Source of the DNA: Symbiodinium sp. CCMP2592
Lineage: Eukaryota > Sar > Dinophyceae > Suessiales > Symbiodiniaceae
Assembly (NCBI GenBank): GCA_905221615.1
Contig: CAJNDT010003046.1
Location: 431,088 to 495,087 of the forward strand
Reading direction: 5' to 3'
Length of the DNA stretch: 64,000 nucleotides
This document shows, in pieces, positions 22,087 through 32,300 of this stretch. Both the position numbers and the translations under genes were made by a program. A model generated the notes under the pieces. It searched no databases, was not told the DNA's origin, and saw only the letters and a list, made by a program, of their open reading frames with translations. The stretch's first letter is position 1, and every line of letters starts with the position of its first letter.

Positions 22087-23012
22087 CTACCCAAACAAAA
22101 AACCGTCTAATGTATTTGAAACCCACTTGTACCATGTTGTACCTGTGTTGATGCCCAAAGCCACCCCCTCGAAGTCAAACTCGCCAGTCGGGGTCTCCGC
22201 TGCCTCTGCTGCATCCTCGAAGTAAGGCGGCTTGCCGGGGACGTCTGCGACGGAAGCAAAGGTGCCGAGTTCTTGCATCTGCGAAACCAGGCGGCAGGCC
22301 ACACAGAAGCTTTCGAAATCCACCTCCTCCCCAGTCTCGCCATTCTCCCCCGTGGCCGTGTAGAGGATGCTCTCCACAACTTCTTGGTCCAGCCTATACG
22401 GAACTTAGACCCCTAGCGAAAATTACAACTTCAGCTGTCTCTTAGGGATTGTAATAACTAAAGATTAGAAATTACTTCTAAGTTTCTAAGCACCCCAAAG
22501 TACTGGTTACAGACGGAACCCTAAACCCTAAACCCTTTAAGTACCCCTAAGCAGCCTGCTTCTCAGCAGAAGCTCTTTCACCGCAGCCTTTGCCACACAT
22601 CGGCGACGACGGCCTCCGAGTTTCCTCTGTTGCGCCGCGAGCCCCCCAACAGCTTTCGTTTACGAAGATAGCCTATATGGGAGTTTCCGAATATTAGGGT
22701 TATTTTGGGTCCTTAGAATAAGGATCCTACCATTAAGGCTACTATATTAGGATCCCCTACTTTCGGAAAGCCCCATATACTTCTAAAGCCGTAAGACCAT
22801 GAGGGAGGTTACCTAAAAGACCTAAACGACTTTCCCGCAGACCCAAACAGAACACGATCCCCTACACCATCCTCCACCACAAACCCTAAAAATATCCAAA
22901 TGTTGCCACCTGGAGTCTTGTACAATTTCCAGCAGCAGGCGCGCTCTTCATCCGGCAGACTGCGCAGCCGTTCCAGCGAGATTTCCGGTGGACCTTTGTC
23001 GCCGTGGCCCAT
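22087..23012 (-). CDS. EH-domain-like (EPS15 homology) protein
   Basis: Likely start ATG at 23012 (MGHGDKGPPEISLERLRSLP, then DEERACCWKLYKTPGG). After an intron region, a second exon ends at 22553 with VKELLLRSRLL. A family G element (22552-22394, GC...AG) is then removed exactly, and exon 22393-22087 continues DQEVVESILYTATG, then VDFESFCVACRLVSQMQEL. The helix-loop-helix ending in FESFCVACRLVSQ resembles the second EF-hand-like unit of EH domains, which bind NPF-type peptides in endocytic proteins. The loop lacks a canonical DxDxD calcium site, as many EH domains do. Exon 1's 3' end and the 5' limit of exon 2 are unresolved; a TAA at about 22663 must lie in the intron. A diverged EF-hand protein is the alternative. 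Confidence 0.55.
22394..22552 (-). mobile_element. Introner (family G) forming an exact GC-AG intron in the EH-like gene
   Basis: On the minus strand the intron starts GCTTAGGGGTAC and ends CCGTATAG|G. Removal joins LLLRSRLL to DQEVVES in frame. The same family forms the second intron of the HAD gene with the same terminal bases. Confidence 0.75.
22677..22780. mobile_element. Introner-like element, family B
   Basis: Ends gggagtttccgaatattagg / ctttcggaaagccccatat. It falls within the predicted first intron of the EH-like gene. Confidence 0.75.
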
Positions 23013-23100
23013 TGCTGCGCATAGTGACGAGTGCTAGAATGCTGGAAGTGGTTGACTCGGCTGCAAAGGTTCATTGTTTTGTGGAGGGTATTGACTCCTA

Positions 23101-23205
23101 CGGTTGATGATATAAATCCTGCATGACACATAGTAAGGAATACACCATAATTCCCATAGTTTTGGGTCATTAAGGTAATGCAGGATTTATATCATCAACC
23201 GTAGA
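23101..23205. mobile_element. Introner-like element, family D
   Basis: Perfect-looking ends ggttgatgatataaatcctg / caggatttatatcatcaacc, with inner catgacacatagtaaggaa / taaggtaatg. Confidence 0.9.
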
Positions 23206-23339
23206 ACCTTAACCCTGGTGTAGAGTTTGGCGGGTTTAGGGCTGACGACTTTTGAGGAAAGTCTCCTCCTGCAGAGAAGGCACAGCTCTGCCCGGAAACT
23301 CCGGCTGACTACTTGGAGGGTCGGGGGGGACCTCTCGAG

Positions 23340-23455
23340 TTTGTAGAGTTGTGGTTTAGGGGTTTAGGGTTTAGGGGTTTAGGGTTTAGGGGTTTAGGGT
23401 TTAGGGGTTTAGGGTTTAGGGGTTTAGGGTTTAGGGTTTAGGGTTTGTAAGCACC
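23340..23455. repeat. TTTAGGG / TTTAGGGG tandem array
   Basis: Alternating gtttagggtttagggg units, quite regular. Confidence 0.9.
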
Positions 23456-23494
23456 CCTAAACGGATCCTAATCGGGGTTATGGGACTTATCAGT

Positions 23495-23748
23495 GTATAC
23501 AATACCCCGCCAAGAAGGCCCTGACGTGCCACAAGCGGCAGATGCAGACGCCGCGAATCGAAATCTCGCTCGCCCGCCTTTTTCGAGACACGGTCGCTGT
23601 TCCCAGTGCGAGTTTGTTTAGGTCTTGCTGCACTCGTGACGAGTACATGACACAAGATTCTGGCAAGAACACCTCTGCCAGATGCCTCTCTTGCGAGGGG
23701 GAAAATCCGACCGCTGAAGCTAGCTCGCAAGCTAAGGCTTGCCACTTT
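23495..23748 (-). CDS. Unknown exon
   Basis: One minus frame stays open for about 84 codons after a TGA: ALKWQALACELASAVGFSPS, then QERHLAEVFLPESC, RVQQDLNKLALGTATVSRKR and onward. Helical, coding-like composition, but no family recognised. Other frames here (one on each strand) are also open, so the frame is uncertain. Confidence 0.35.
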
Positions 23749-23959
23749 AGCGCCTGTCAGTGTGTCATATCTTTGCGTTCTCTCCAACATTGCTGGTTCC
23801 GACTACATTCAACCTAAGCCATGAACCCTACACCCTACGTTTGGCACGGGGCATTCACCCACTTTCCAGTACTGCCTGCTCGCGACCAGGCAGTGTGCAA
23901 TGCTTTGGCATCTGGTGCCCTTCGGGCACGGAAGATTCTCGCCAAAGCCGGGACCCCGA

Positions 23960-24128
23960 GAGCCCAATACCCCTCAATTCAGGAATATTTTTCCGCTCAG
24001 AATATTTCGCCCCCTACTTAGGGAATATACGACACATCATACTGTTAAGCCGATTCATTGCGTAAAATACACAAGCCTGTTGGAATCTACGGCATATTCC
24101 TTATCTGAGGGATGTTGGGCTCTCCGGG
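23960..24128. mobile_element. Introner-like element, family E (diverged, enlarged)
   Basis: Ends gagagcccaatacccctcaa / gagggatgttgggctctccg, with inner tcaggaatattt / ggcatattcctta. Confidence 0.65.
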
Positions 24129-24229
24129 GAAGGCTTGGAGTAGCTTCCCCGTATCGTCTAGATACAAGTGCTACATAAAATTACACCATATCCACAAGAC
24201 CAGGCTCAGGGGATAAGGTTTGTAGGGTT

Positions 24230-24366
24230 TACTTGAAGGATCATGGGAGTTAGTAATTAGGGTTATAAAGAAGGGAACTCTATATATGTATATATATATA
24301 TTAGTACTTATAACCCCAACTAGGGTACTTATAACCTTACTTGCTAAGTCCAATGATCCTCCAAGC
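24230..24366. mobile_element. Introner-like element, family C with TA insertion
   Basis: Ends acttgaaggatcatggga / tccaatgatcctccaag. A tatatatgta microsatellite expands the loop. Confidence 0.75.
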
Positions 24367-24647
24367 GGGGTTTCGCGTCTTCGGGCATTCGGGCTTGAGG
24401 GTCGCGGACCATCGGTTTCGGGTTGGGGGTTGACGGTTCGTCAGGAGCAGGGTCTTGCTATGCTAAGTTGTGACACGCAAAGTAGCTGCCCACATTGCAG
24501 GGGCCTTGGTACTCTGCCGCAACAGCTCGGCCCCATAAACCCGAACCTTCCTCCGCCTTAAACCTCCAAACATTTACGGGAAAGGGCTTAGGCTCTTTTT
24601 TGAGGACCTTTCTCCAGCTGCCGAACAGAAGGGTTTCGGTTTAGGGT

Positions 24648-24872
24648 TCCGAGTTCCTAAACCCTAAACCCTAAACCCTAAACCCCTAAACCCCTAAACC
24701 CTAAACCCTAAACCCCTAAACCCTAAACCCTAAACCCCTAAACCCTAAACCCTAAACCCTAAACCCCTAAACCCTAAACCCTAAACCCTAAACCCCTAAA
24801 CCCTAAACCCTAAACCCCTAAACCCTAAACCCCTAAACCCTAAACCCTAAACCCCTAAACCCTGAACCCTTG
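24648..24872. repeat. Interstitial telomere-like CCCTAAA / CCCCTAAA array
   Basis: About 30 consecutive units, one of the longest and most regular telomere-type blocks in the window. It is followed directly by a family J element at 24903. Confidence 0.95.
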
Positions 24873-24902
24873 ACCCGAAACCCGAACACCCCGTTTTGCT
24901 GG

Positions 24903-25013
24903 GTTCTTGTTAAGGAACTTAATTTAAGTTACCATAATAAGGAAACCCTATTATTTACGATAGATCCCTATTATGGTAACTTAAATTAAATTCCTTAACA
25001 AGAACCCCGGTTT
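24903..25013. mobile_element. Introner-like element, family J
   Basis: Long inverted ends gttcttgttaaggaacttaa / ttccttaacaagaacccc, with inner ttaagttaccataataagg / ccctattatggtaacttaa. Confidence 0.9.
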
Positions 25014-25019
25014 TGTCAA

Positions 25020-25104
25020 ACGTGAGATCTGAGGCCACCGCCGCCTCTGCTGCCGTGTCTGTCAGACAAATCCGGCTCCCCCGGCGGTCCTGGCTCCTTT
25101 GCTC
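25020..25104 (-). CDS. Possible short exon
   Basis: The minus frame FEQRSQDRRGSRICLTDTAA followed by EAAVASDL sits exactly between a family J and a family M element, as expected for an exon between two introners. Other frames are also open. Confidence 0.25.
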
Positions 25105-25105
25105 A

Positions 25106-25224
25106 AAGGGGAAAAGGAGGGACCCTTAATAAGGACCCCTAGGTATATACCCTTAATATAGCTATTATATACCCATTATATAGCCCATTATAGGGTAGGG
25201 GTCCCTCCTTTCCCCCTTTGATTT
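25106..25224. mobile_element. Introner-like element, family M
   Basis: Ends aaaggggaaaaggagggacc / ggtccctcctttccccctt. A close copy lies at 45.31 kb. Confidence 0.85.
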
Positions 25225-25246
25225 GCAGAACTCTGATCGCTCTCAC

Positions 25247-25374
25247 TACTTGGAGGCTTATGGGACTTAGTAAGTATGGTTATAAGTAGGTTATAATTAG
25301 GATAACCCCACTTAGGGGACTTATAACCCCAATTATAACCTACTTAACCTACTAAGTCCCATGATCCTCTAAGT
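25247..25374. mobile_element. Introner-like element, family C
   Basis: A recent-looking copy: tacttggaggcttatgggac ... cccatgatcctctaagta. Confidence 0.9.
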
Positions 25375-26224
25375 AAACTGAACCCCAAATCCTAAACTGA
25401 AACCACCCTGAACCCTAAACCCCTAAACCCTGAACCCCTAAACCCCCAAACCCCAAACCTCTACACCCCTGAACCCCTAAGCCCCCCAAAATCCCTAAAC
25501 CCTAAACCCTAAAACCTAAACCCCAAACACAAGCCTCGTTGGGTTGCTCTGGAAGCACCACAGCGGGCGCCTGGATGAAATTCGGCTTTCAGGCGGCTTT
25601 CCGTCGCTTCTGGTATAAGGTTTAGGGCTTAAGTAAGTTTAGGGTCCAGGGCTTAGGGTTCAGTATTAGACATGTAGACATTCTATTATTCCTTCTTGGG
25701 TTTAAGTACAGAGGAACATGAATGTTATCCAACTATCACAAAAGGAAAATGCAACAAGTGTAAGTCATGCTACTAACAAGAGCAAAGACAATGATGTATG
25801 GTACCGGGAATAACGGCAATAACAGAGCTACTAACAATAGTAAGAGTAATAGTTCTATGGTAATCGAAGGGCAATACTCGAGTTTCAAGACAGAAGAAAA
25901 CCGGAGTAGCTGGCACTGCCAAAATGACAATGACAATGACGATACCACTAATGACAATGACAGTGACAAAGACAATGGCACTGATAATAGCACTAACTGA
26001 CTGACAAGACTAGTCGTACTCCTAATGCTCAGAATCAAGCCCTGCAAGAGCAACATCAATGTGCGGTGCCAAGTGCAGAAGCTCGCAAACAGCGTGCAGT
26101 GGATTGCTGAAGGGGTTTGGGTTGAAGCTCAACCATCAACCCTGAACCCCTAAACCCTTAAGCCCTAAACCCTAAACCCTAAACCCTCATCCCTAAAACC
26201 CTAAACCCCTAAATTCTAAACCCT

Positions 26225-26330
26225 TGAATTCTTAACCCGAAGCTTGGGCGAAGGCCGGAGCATGTGGAGCTGGCTGTTGTGGCTTTCGGCCGACTGCTTC
26301 CCAGATCTTGGCGACAGCAAGCAATGACCA
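26225..26330 (-). CDS. Possible exon, unknown
   Basis: The minus frame contains LWSLLAVAKIWEAVGRKPQQ followed by PAPHAPAFAQA. Coding-like but with no recognised family. It is followed by a decayed family B element (about 26336-26432). Confidence 0.3.
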
Positions 26331-26439
26331 AAGCTTCCGAAAATACGGAACCGTAGTATAACACCCTAAATAGTGGGATCCTTAATATAAGGACCCCAAA
26401 ATGAAGTACCCATAATTTGGCGAATCTCCCATATGTGGG

Positions 26440-27240
26440 GTCGCCAGAAAGCTAGGAATGTCTTTGGCGGGGTCGTTGCAATGCTGATGCAGCAAACTTT
26501 TTGTCTATACTAGGGCCTGTTATTTTTGAAATGTGCAACGACAACCGATCAGGCTGCCATGAGTTCGTGCAACTGATCACGTCATGCGACAGTTGTCTGG
26601 ATTGGATCCCCTCTCTGGATCCTGAATGCGGCAAACGCCGAGTTGAACAAACAGCTGCAAGGAGCGACAGTTCGTGAAACCGTGATAAAGACAAGAACAA
26701 AACCCGACAGCCCTTCAAGTTAAAGGCGAAATCTAGGCCAACCCCAGCATGCTTGATATTACAATGCAGCATGAACGGTCGTAGTAGGCAGCAAAAAGCA
26801 TCATCACCCGTCCTCGACGTCAGCATCAACTGTCAGCAACAGTGCGGTCAATCCAGACACCATCACGTCAATGACGCAATTCCTGCCCCTCCCCCCGCGC
26901 CGCGCATGGCAACTCAACATCAGTGCCAACCTCAACATCATCATCGTCGCACGCCATGTGCTAGGTGCAGGACCGCGGGCATCATTGCCGAGTTCTGACG
27001 TGAGACATAGTGCGGCCACGCCTGGACAAGACTCGGAGAAGCTGGGCCTTCCGGTGTCGTCGGGGCAACAGTTTAGGGTTTAGAGTTGGACTGTCGCAAA
27101 ATACCTAATACTCATATCTAGATTCATCATGAAAGTTGTCTGGCGGATTGATAGCATCAGGTGCAAGGGCGCTACATGTTCTTGCCCTCATTACTCAGTT
27201 CAGTATAGAGTAATCATTACTCTATACTAAACTTGCACCC
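26440..27240. other. Unique sequence, coding status undecided
   Basis: Open frames exist on both strands (minus 26829-26452, about 125 codons; plus 26753-26998, His/Gln/Pro-rich). Neither shows a family motif or recognisable exon boundaries, so I assign none. Confidence 0.3.
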
Positions 27241-27489
27241 CTGGCAACAATCATAATTTTAGCTGTTTCTTCGGGATTATAATAACCAAAGATTAGAAAT
27301 TATTTCTAAGCATCCCCCAAATACTAGGGTTCATGTAAGGAACCGTCAACCCTAACCCTACATTACTGGTTCCGTTGCAGCTCTCAAATTCATGCCTTGC
27401 GGCTTGGACTGGGTGGGAGCAGGGGAATCCTCCGTGAAAAGCTGCAATCAAATCTATCCTTATAGGCACCAGCCCTCCGCTGATACATG

Positions 27490-27563
27490 TATGTATATGT
27501 ATGTGTGTATATATATATGCATATGTACGATATAAATAAATAAATATATATATATATATATAT

Positions 27564-27608
<45 letters not shown>

Positions 27609-27815
27609 GTATGGCTGGATATATGTATACACATATACACACATATTCCTCTGCATATCTGTACCTATATCTATACCTGCATACATATGCATGTGCATGT
27701 GATGGAACAATATAAACCTGGACACATACATTATATATATACACATCTATGAAAAAAACTATATATATATATATATGTACACAAATATATGTGTATTAAT
27801 ATAGATATCTACATA
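27490..27815. repeat. TATA and GA microsatellite cluster
   Basis: atatatat runs, then gagagagaga at 27567-27605, then further tata/acata repeats. Tyr/Ile and Ser/Leu open frames here are low-complexity artefacts. Confidence 0.9.
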
Positions 27816-27929
27816 TGAAGCACTGCCATGCTCGCCGGACCCTAGTGGACACCCCATCGTGTTCCCGATCTCTCGCGTTCGCGGCTCCTTCTGCTTTTGG
27901 AAGCCCTGATATTTGGGATTACCCTGAGC

Positions 27930-28260
27930 CCTAATTTGTAAACCCTAAGAGCCTTAACTCTCAGCCCTAAACCCTAAACCACACCTACATTTACACCCTT
28001 TCGGGCGTAAGCTCAACAAAATGAGTTTAGGGGTTGAGGTATAGGGCTTAGGGTTTATGGCAACACGTGCCCCAAACCCTAAGCACCCAAACCCCAAAAA
28101 AGTCCCTAAACACTAAATCGTAGGCCTGCGCAACCCTGCACCACAAAACCTACAGCAACCCTAAACTCCAAAACCCAAAGCCCTGAACCCTAAACCCCTA
28201 AACGCTGAGGCCCTCAGACTCAAAGCCGTGAACCCTAAACCCTACGACTTGTCCTCTGGG
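27930..28260. other. Degenerate CCCTAAA-rich stretch, no gene seen
   Basis: Telomere-like units with frequent substitutions. No coding-like frame was found. Confidence 0.6.
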
Positions 28261-28343
28261 CGCGAAATGGATTGAGCTTCCTGGGCCACAAGGACTCGTC
28301 GTTTGGAGTTTAAGGTTTGAGATTTAGGGAGGTCAGGTATTTC

Positions 28344-28445
28344 TTACTTCCCCTATAAGCCACGGAAATAGAAGGTTAAACTTTCCGGTTACTACTAAAC
28401 TATAAGAACCCAAAAAGTTTAAAGGTTGGGTATTGGGGCACTAAG
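28344..28445. mobile_element. Introner-like element, family H
   Basis: acttcccctataagccacgg ... gttgggtattggggcacta; close to the copies at 6.61, 17.70 and 52.93 kb. Confidence 0.85.
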
Positions 28446-28859
28446 ATTAAAATGCGCAGTGGCTCTTTGTCATGTTGCGCAGGTCTGGGAGTTCGGGTTT
28501 GGGGTTTAGGGTTTAGCTAGGCCGTACCCTGAATCCAAGAGGGTAGGGTTAGGGCTCCTCACAGTCAGGGCTGAAGGTCTTGGGGTACGGGCTTAGGGAA
28601 CTCACAGCTACTGTAGGAACCTGATTAAGAAACCCTGGCCATATAACCCCCCCAAATAGTAGGATTCATATAACGAACATTAACACTGATAAAGACCCAG
28701 GGTTTCTTAATCAGGTTTGCACATTACCTTGCGACCGGGGCGCCCAATCCGAAATATCGCGTCTCATCAGAAACAGCAAATAGGCCTGTTGATGTCGGCG
28801 AAAGAGAAACGAAGCTTGGAATTCCAGGCATAAGTCGTATAAGCCTTGCACGGTTCATT

Positions 28860-29345
28860 GGGTTCAGGGCTTCAGGCGTTAAATAAGGAAGCCCTAAACC
28901 TTAAACCCTCAAGCCCCTAAACCCTAAAAACCCTAAACCCTAGACCCTAAAACCCCCAAACCCGTATAGATCCCTTTAAAGGACCCCATATACATTCCCG
29001 TATGGATCCCTGTATACAACCCCAAAACCCCGAAACCCTAAACCCACAAAGGCTTCGGGCTTCCTTATAAGACCCCAAAACCCTAAACCCTATAGATCCC
29101 TTATAAACTCTTATGGGTCCCTTTGAAGGAACCCTAAAACCCTAAACTTTGGAGTTTTTAAGTTGATGTGCACCATTTCTCCAAAGCAGCGCTGGCATTT
29201 ACCTTAGTGAAGCGAAAAACCCCAAGAGTTGTAGTCCAAAGTTTATTATGGTTTCGGGCCTACACCCTATAGATCCCTTATAAAACCCTTTATGGGCCCC
29301 TTTGAAGGAGCCCTAAAAGCCCTAAGCTTTGGAGTTTATGGATTC
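28860..29345. other. Non-coding: telomere-like and minisatellite remnants
   Basis: Repeated atagatccctttaaaggacc and ccctaaaccctaa units lie downstream of the USP stop codon. No gene seen. Confidence 0.6.
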
Positions 29346-29353
29346 GGGCTTCC

Positions 29354-32300
29354 TCAGCGTCTGAACCAACCCTCAGCCTCTCGGGTAATGACCTCGTTGT
29401 CATCCGCTCTCACCTTTTCCGGGAGGGCTTAGGGTGGGGTCTAGGGTGGAGGGTTTAGGGTGGAGGGTGGAGGGCTTAGGGTGGAGGGTGTAGGGTTTAG
29501 CGCTTCGGGTTTAGGGCTTAGGGTGTGGGTTTAGGGATCAGAGCCTTGAGGGTTTGGGGTTAAGGGTGCAATCTGCGCATTTGTCGCCACAGCCTCGTGA
29601 ACGTCTGTGTCATTGAAGTGGTAGAAACGATTGTGCAAGTGATGCCTGACATGCCAGCTTCATGCGGAGAACTCACTGACCCCCCCCCCGGTTCCGGCTT
29701 TTCGGGAGCCTGCAGATGGCTGTGTAGTGACCACGGCCTGCATGCCCTATGTGGTTGGCCACCTCAAGTGCTCCATGTGATCTCAAGAGAACGATTCCCC
29801 GAGATTTGAGCGTAGGATCCCGGCTGCAATCACATCGTAGACGAGCGACCCCTTAGATCACAGAGATCCTTCCCAACACACATACACGCACACAGAGAGA
29901 GAGACACACCCTAAATCCTAAACCCCAAACCCTAAACCAAAGACCCCAAACCCTAAACCCCAAACCCTAAACCGTCTCAGGTTCGCACCTTCTGCTGCGA
30001 GCTCACATAGCTCGATAGGTCGATGCTTAGGGGCGTCCTGTGAGGCGGGCGGCGCCACTGAGGAAGAGGCCAAGATGCTCGTAGGGGGAGCTCCGGGGCT
30101 GCTGCAACAAGGCGACTTTGGTCTACATCCCCAAACCTAAACCCCCAAAAGTTGGTAAAATAATGGCCCAAAACCTATAAATGGCTATTATTCTACATAC
30201 TTTTGGGGTCCAGGAAATGCTAGGGTTTAGGATTTAGGGCTATCGTCTTCCAATTGCGTAGGAGAGTGGGGGGAAGGAATAAAAGCGCGACTAGACGGGA
30301 TTCTATGGGGACTATGACAGGGTCCACTCTCCCACTCCCCCCCTAAGCGCCAGTAATAGCATGCTCTTTTTGCAGTGCCTCAGCCTGACGTTGATCTTCT
30401 TAAAGCGGCACCTCGGCAAGGCAGATGCTTCAGATCCCAGAAGCTGCACAAATGGGTTTAGGACTTGGGGTGTCGGGTTTGGGGTTTGGGGCTGAAGCTT
30501 AGCAGATGGGGCCTAGGGAAAGTTTCAGGGTTAGGCCACAAGTTGCAGCGTGGCAGAGGCCGGAACGTCGACGTGTCGAACTCGAAGCGTTTTAAGTGGA
30601 CAAGAAGGACCTCGGCTGCCAGCCCATGAACCGGGATATCCAGTAGCAATGGATAAGAACTGTATTATAGTGATCACCAGAAAGTTGGAACATAGGTTTA
30701 GGATGAATTGTGCTGGGATCCCCTGTGCTTTGCCTTAAGGGCATGAGGATACTGATGTTCCAACTTTCTGGCTTCTACTGTAATTACTCCCTTTTTGGTG
30801 ATTATAAACTACTCCCTTTTTGGTAATTACTGGGTACCTTTATGGGTGGTTGTCAAAATTAGGGTTCCTTCTTGGGTACCCTAAATAATAAGTGCCGTAT
30901 AATAATAAGGAAACAGAAGGGACCCTAATGTTGACAACCACCCATACCAGGAAGCTGAGACAACAGAAAGGGAAAAAGTGGCCCAGTAAGAGCCTGGTAA
31001 ACCTGACACTCTCTACATGCAAAACCCCAACAGGTCTTGCTGCTCCTTATAAGGATTGAAGTAATAGGGGTTAGGGTTTAGGTTTAGGGTTCACAAATTC
31101 AATTAAAGAAGTAACCCTCAGTCTTGCCAAAACACTGGTGGAAGCTTCCACAGGTCGATCTTCTTCACGGAATCGACTCTCTTTTTGCATTTGGGACACC
31201 TGCGAGGCGCAATATAGCGGCCTTAACAATTAGACTAGGGTTCCTGTAAAGGGTTCCTATAAGGGATACATAGGGTTCTGTATAGGGCCCTTGATACTTA
31301 GAATGGTGTTTTGGTGCCCATAATACTATAGCTGTAAGCAGGAGCCCCCAAACTAGTATTGGTAATTATTTAAGCCAGTAGGGCGTAGGGTTTGGAGTTG
31401 AGTTTTGGGGGTTCGGCAACGGGGGCCCTAGGCAAGTCAACGTAGAGCGAGGCTTAGGACAAGAGCACCCTTGAAACCGTAATGTTGAACTAGGTTGTCA
31501 GTTTGGGGCCCGCCCCCAACAGCATTCATTATAGCTACCTCTATAAAACCCTAGACCCTAAAACCCTACAAGCCTAATGCCCTAAACACGAAACACTAGA
31601 ACCCTGCAACCCTAAACCTCTATAAGACCCTGAAGGCAATTTGCAAAGCTTCCGATAAGTTCGGAGCCACCTCCATCTCTCGTCCCCGGTTAGATGCTCT
31701 TCCTTCAGGAAGTGCAAAAGTGCATCCTGGCGCCAAAAAGGGGAAATTAAGCTCAAGGTTGAGGGCTCCTTCTTGGAGGATCAGGGGACTTAGTAGGGGT
31801 TCTTAAAGGGCTCCTTAAAGGGATCTATAAGGGATCTATAGGGTTTAGGGTTTAGGGTACTACTTGGAGGATCAGGAGACTTAGTAAGTACGGTTATAAG
31901 TACCCTAATTGGGGCTACAAGTAATTATAGGTATAGTTACCTTATGTAGAACCCTAATTACTAGGTTGGCCCTTCAAAGCCTCTGAAACATATTCGTAAG
32001 TAGGGTCCTACTAAGCCCAAAACGGGAAAATAGAAAATATCCCAAAGGCCTACCTAGACTACTACTAACTCCCATGATCCTGCAAGTCGGGGCTTCAGGG
32101 ATTTTAGGATTCAGGGTTTTCAGGTTTAGGGTCTGATGCTCTTTAGGGCTCTGGGGTTAAGGGTGTTCGGGTTCAGGGTTGTAGGATTTGGATCTTAGGG
32201 TTTGGGGGTTTAGGGATTAGGGTTTTAGGGCGTAAGGTTTAGGAACGAGCTATGTCTCATCAAGTCTTGCCTGCAGGCTGTTCATGCCATAGTGCACGGG

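Noticed and set aside
24648-24872. True chromosome end (telomere)
   Set aside because: The array is flanked by mobile elements and genes on both sides and is only about 225 bp; interstitial telomere-like repeat is the better call.
27293-27746. Frames with Ser-Leu and Tyr-Ile runs that look membrane-like
   Set aside because: Translation of GAGAGA and TATATA repeats only.
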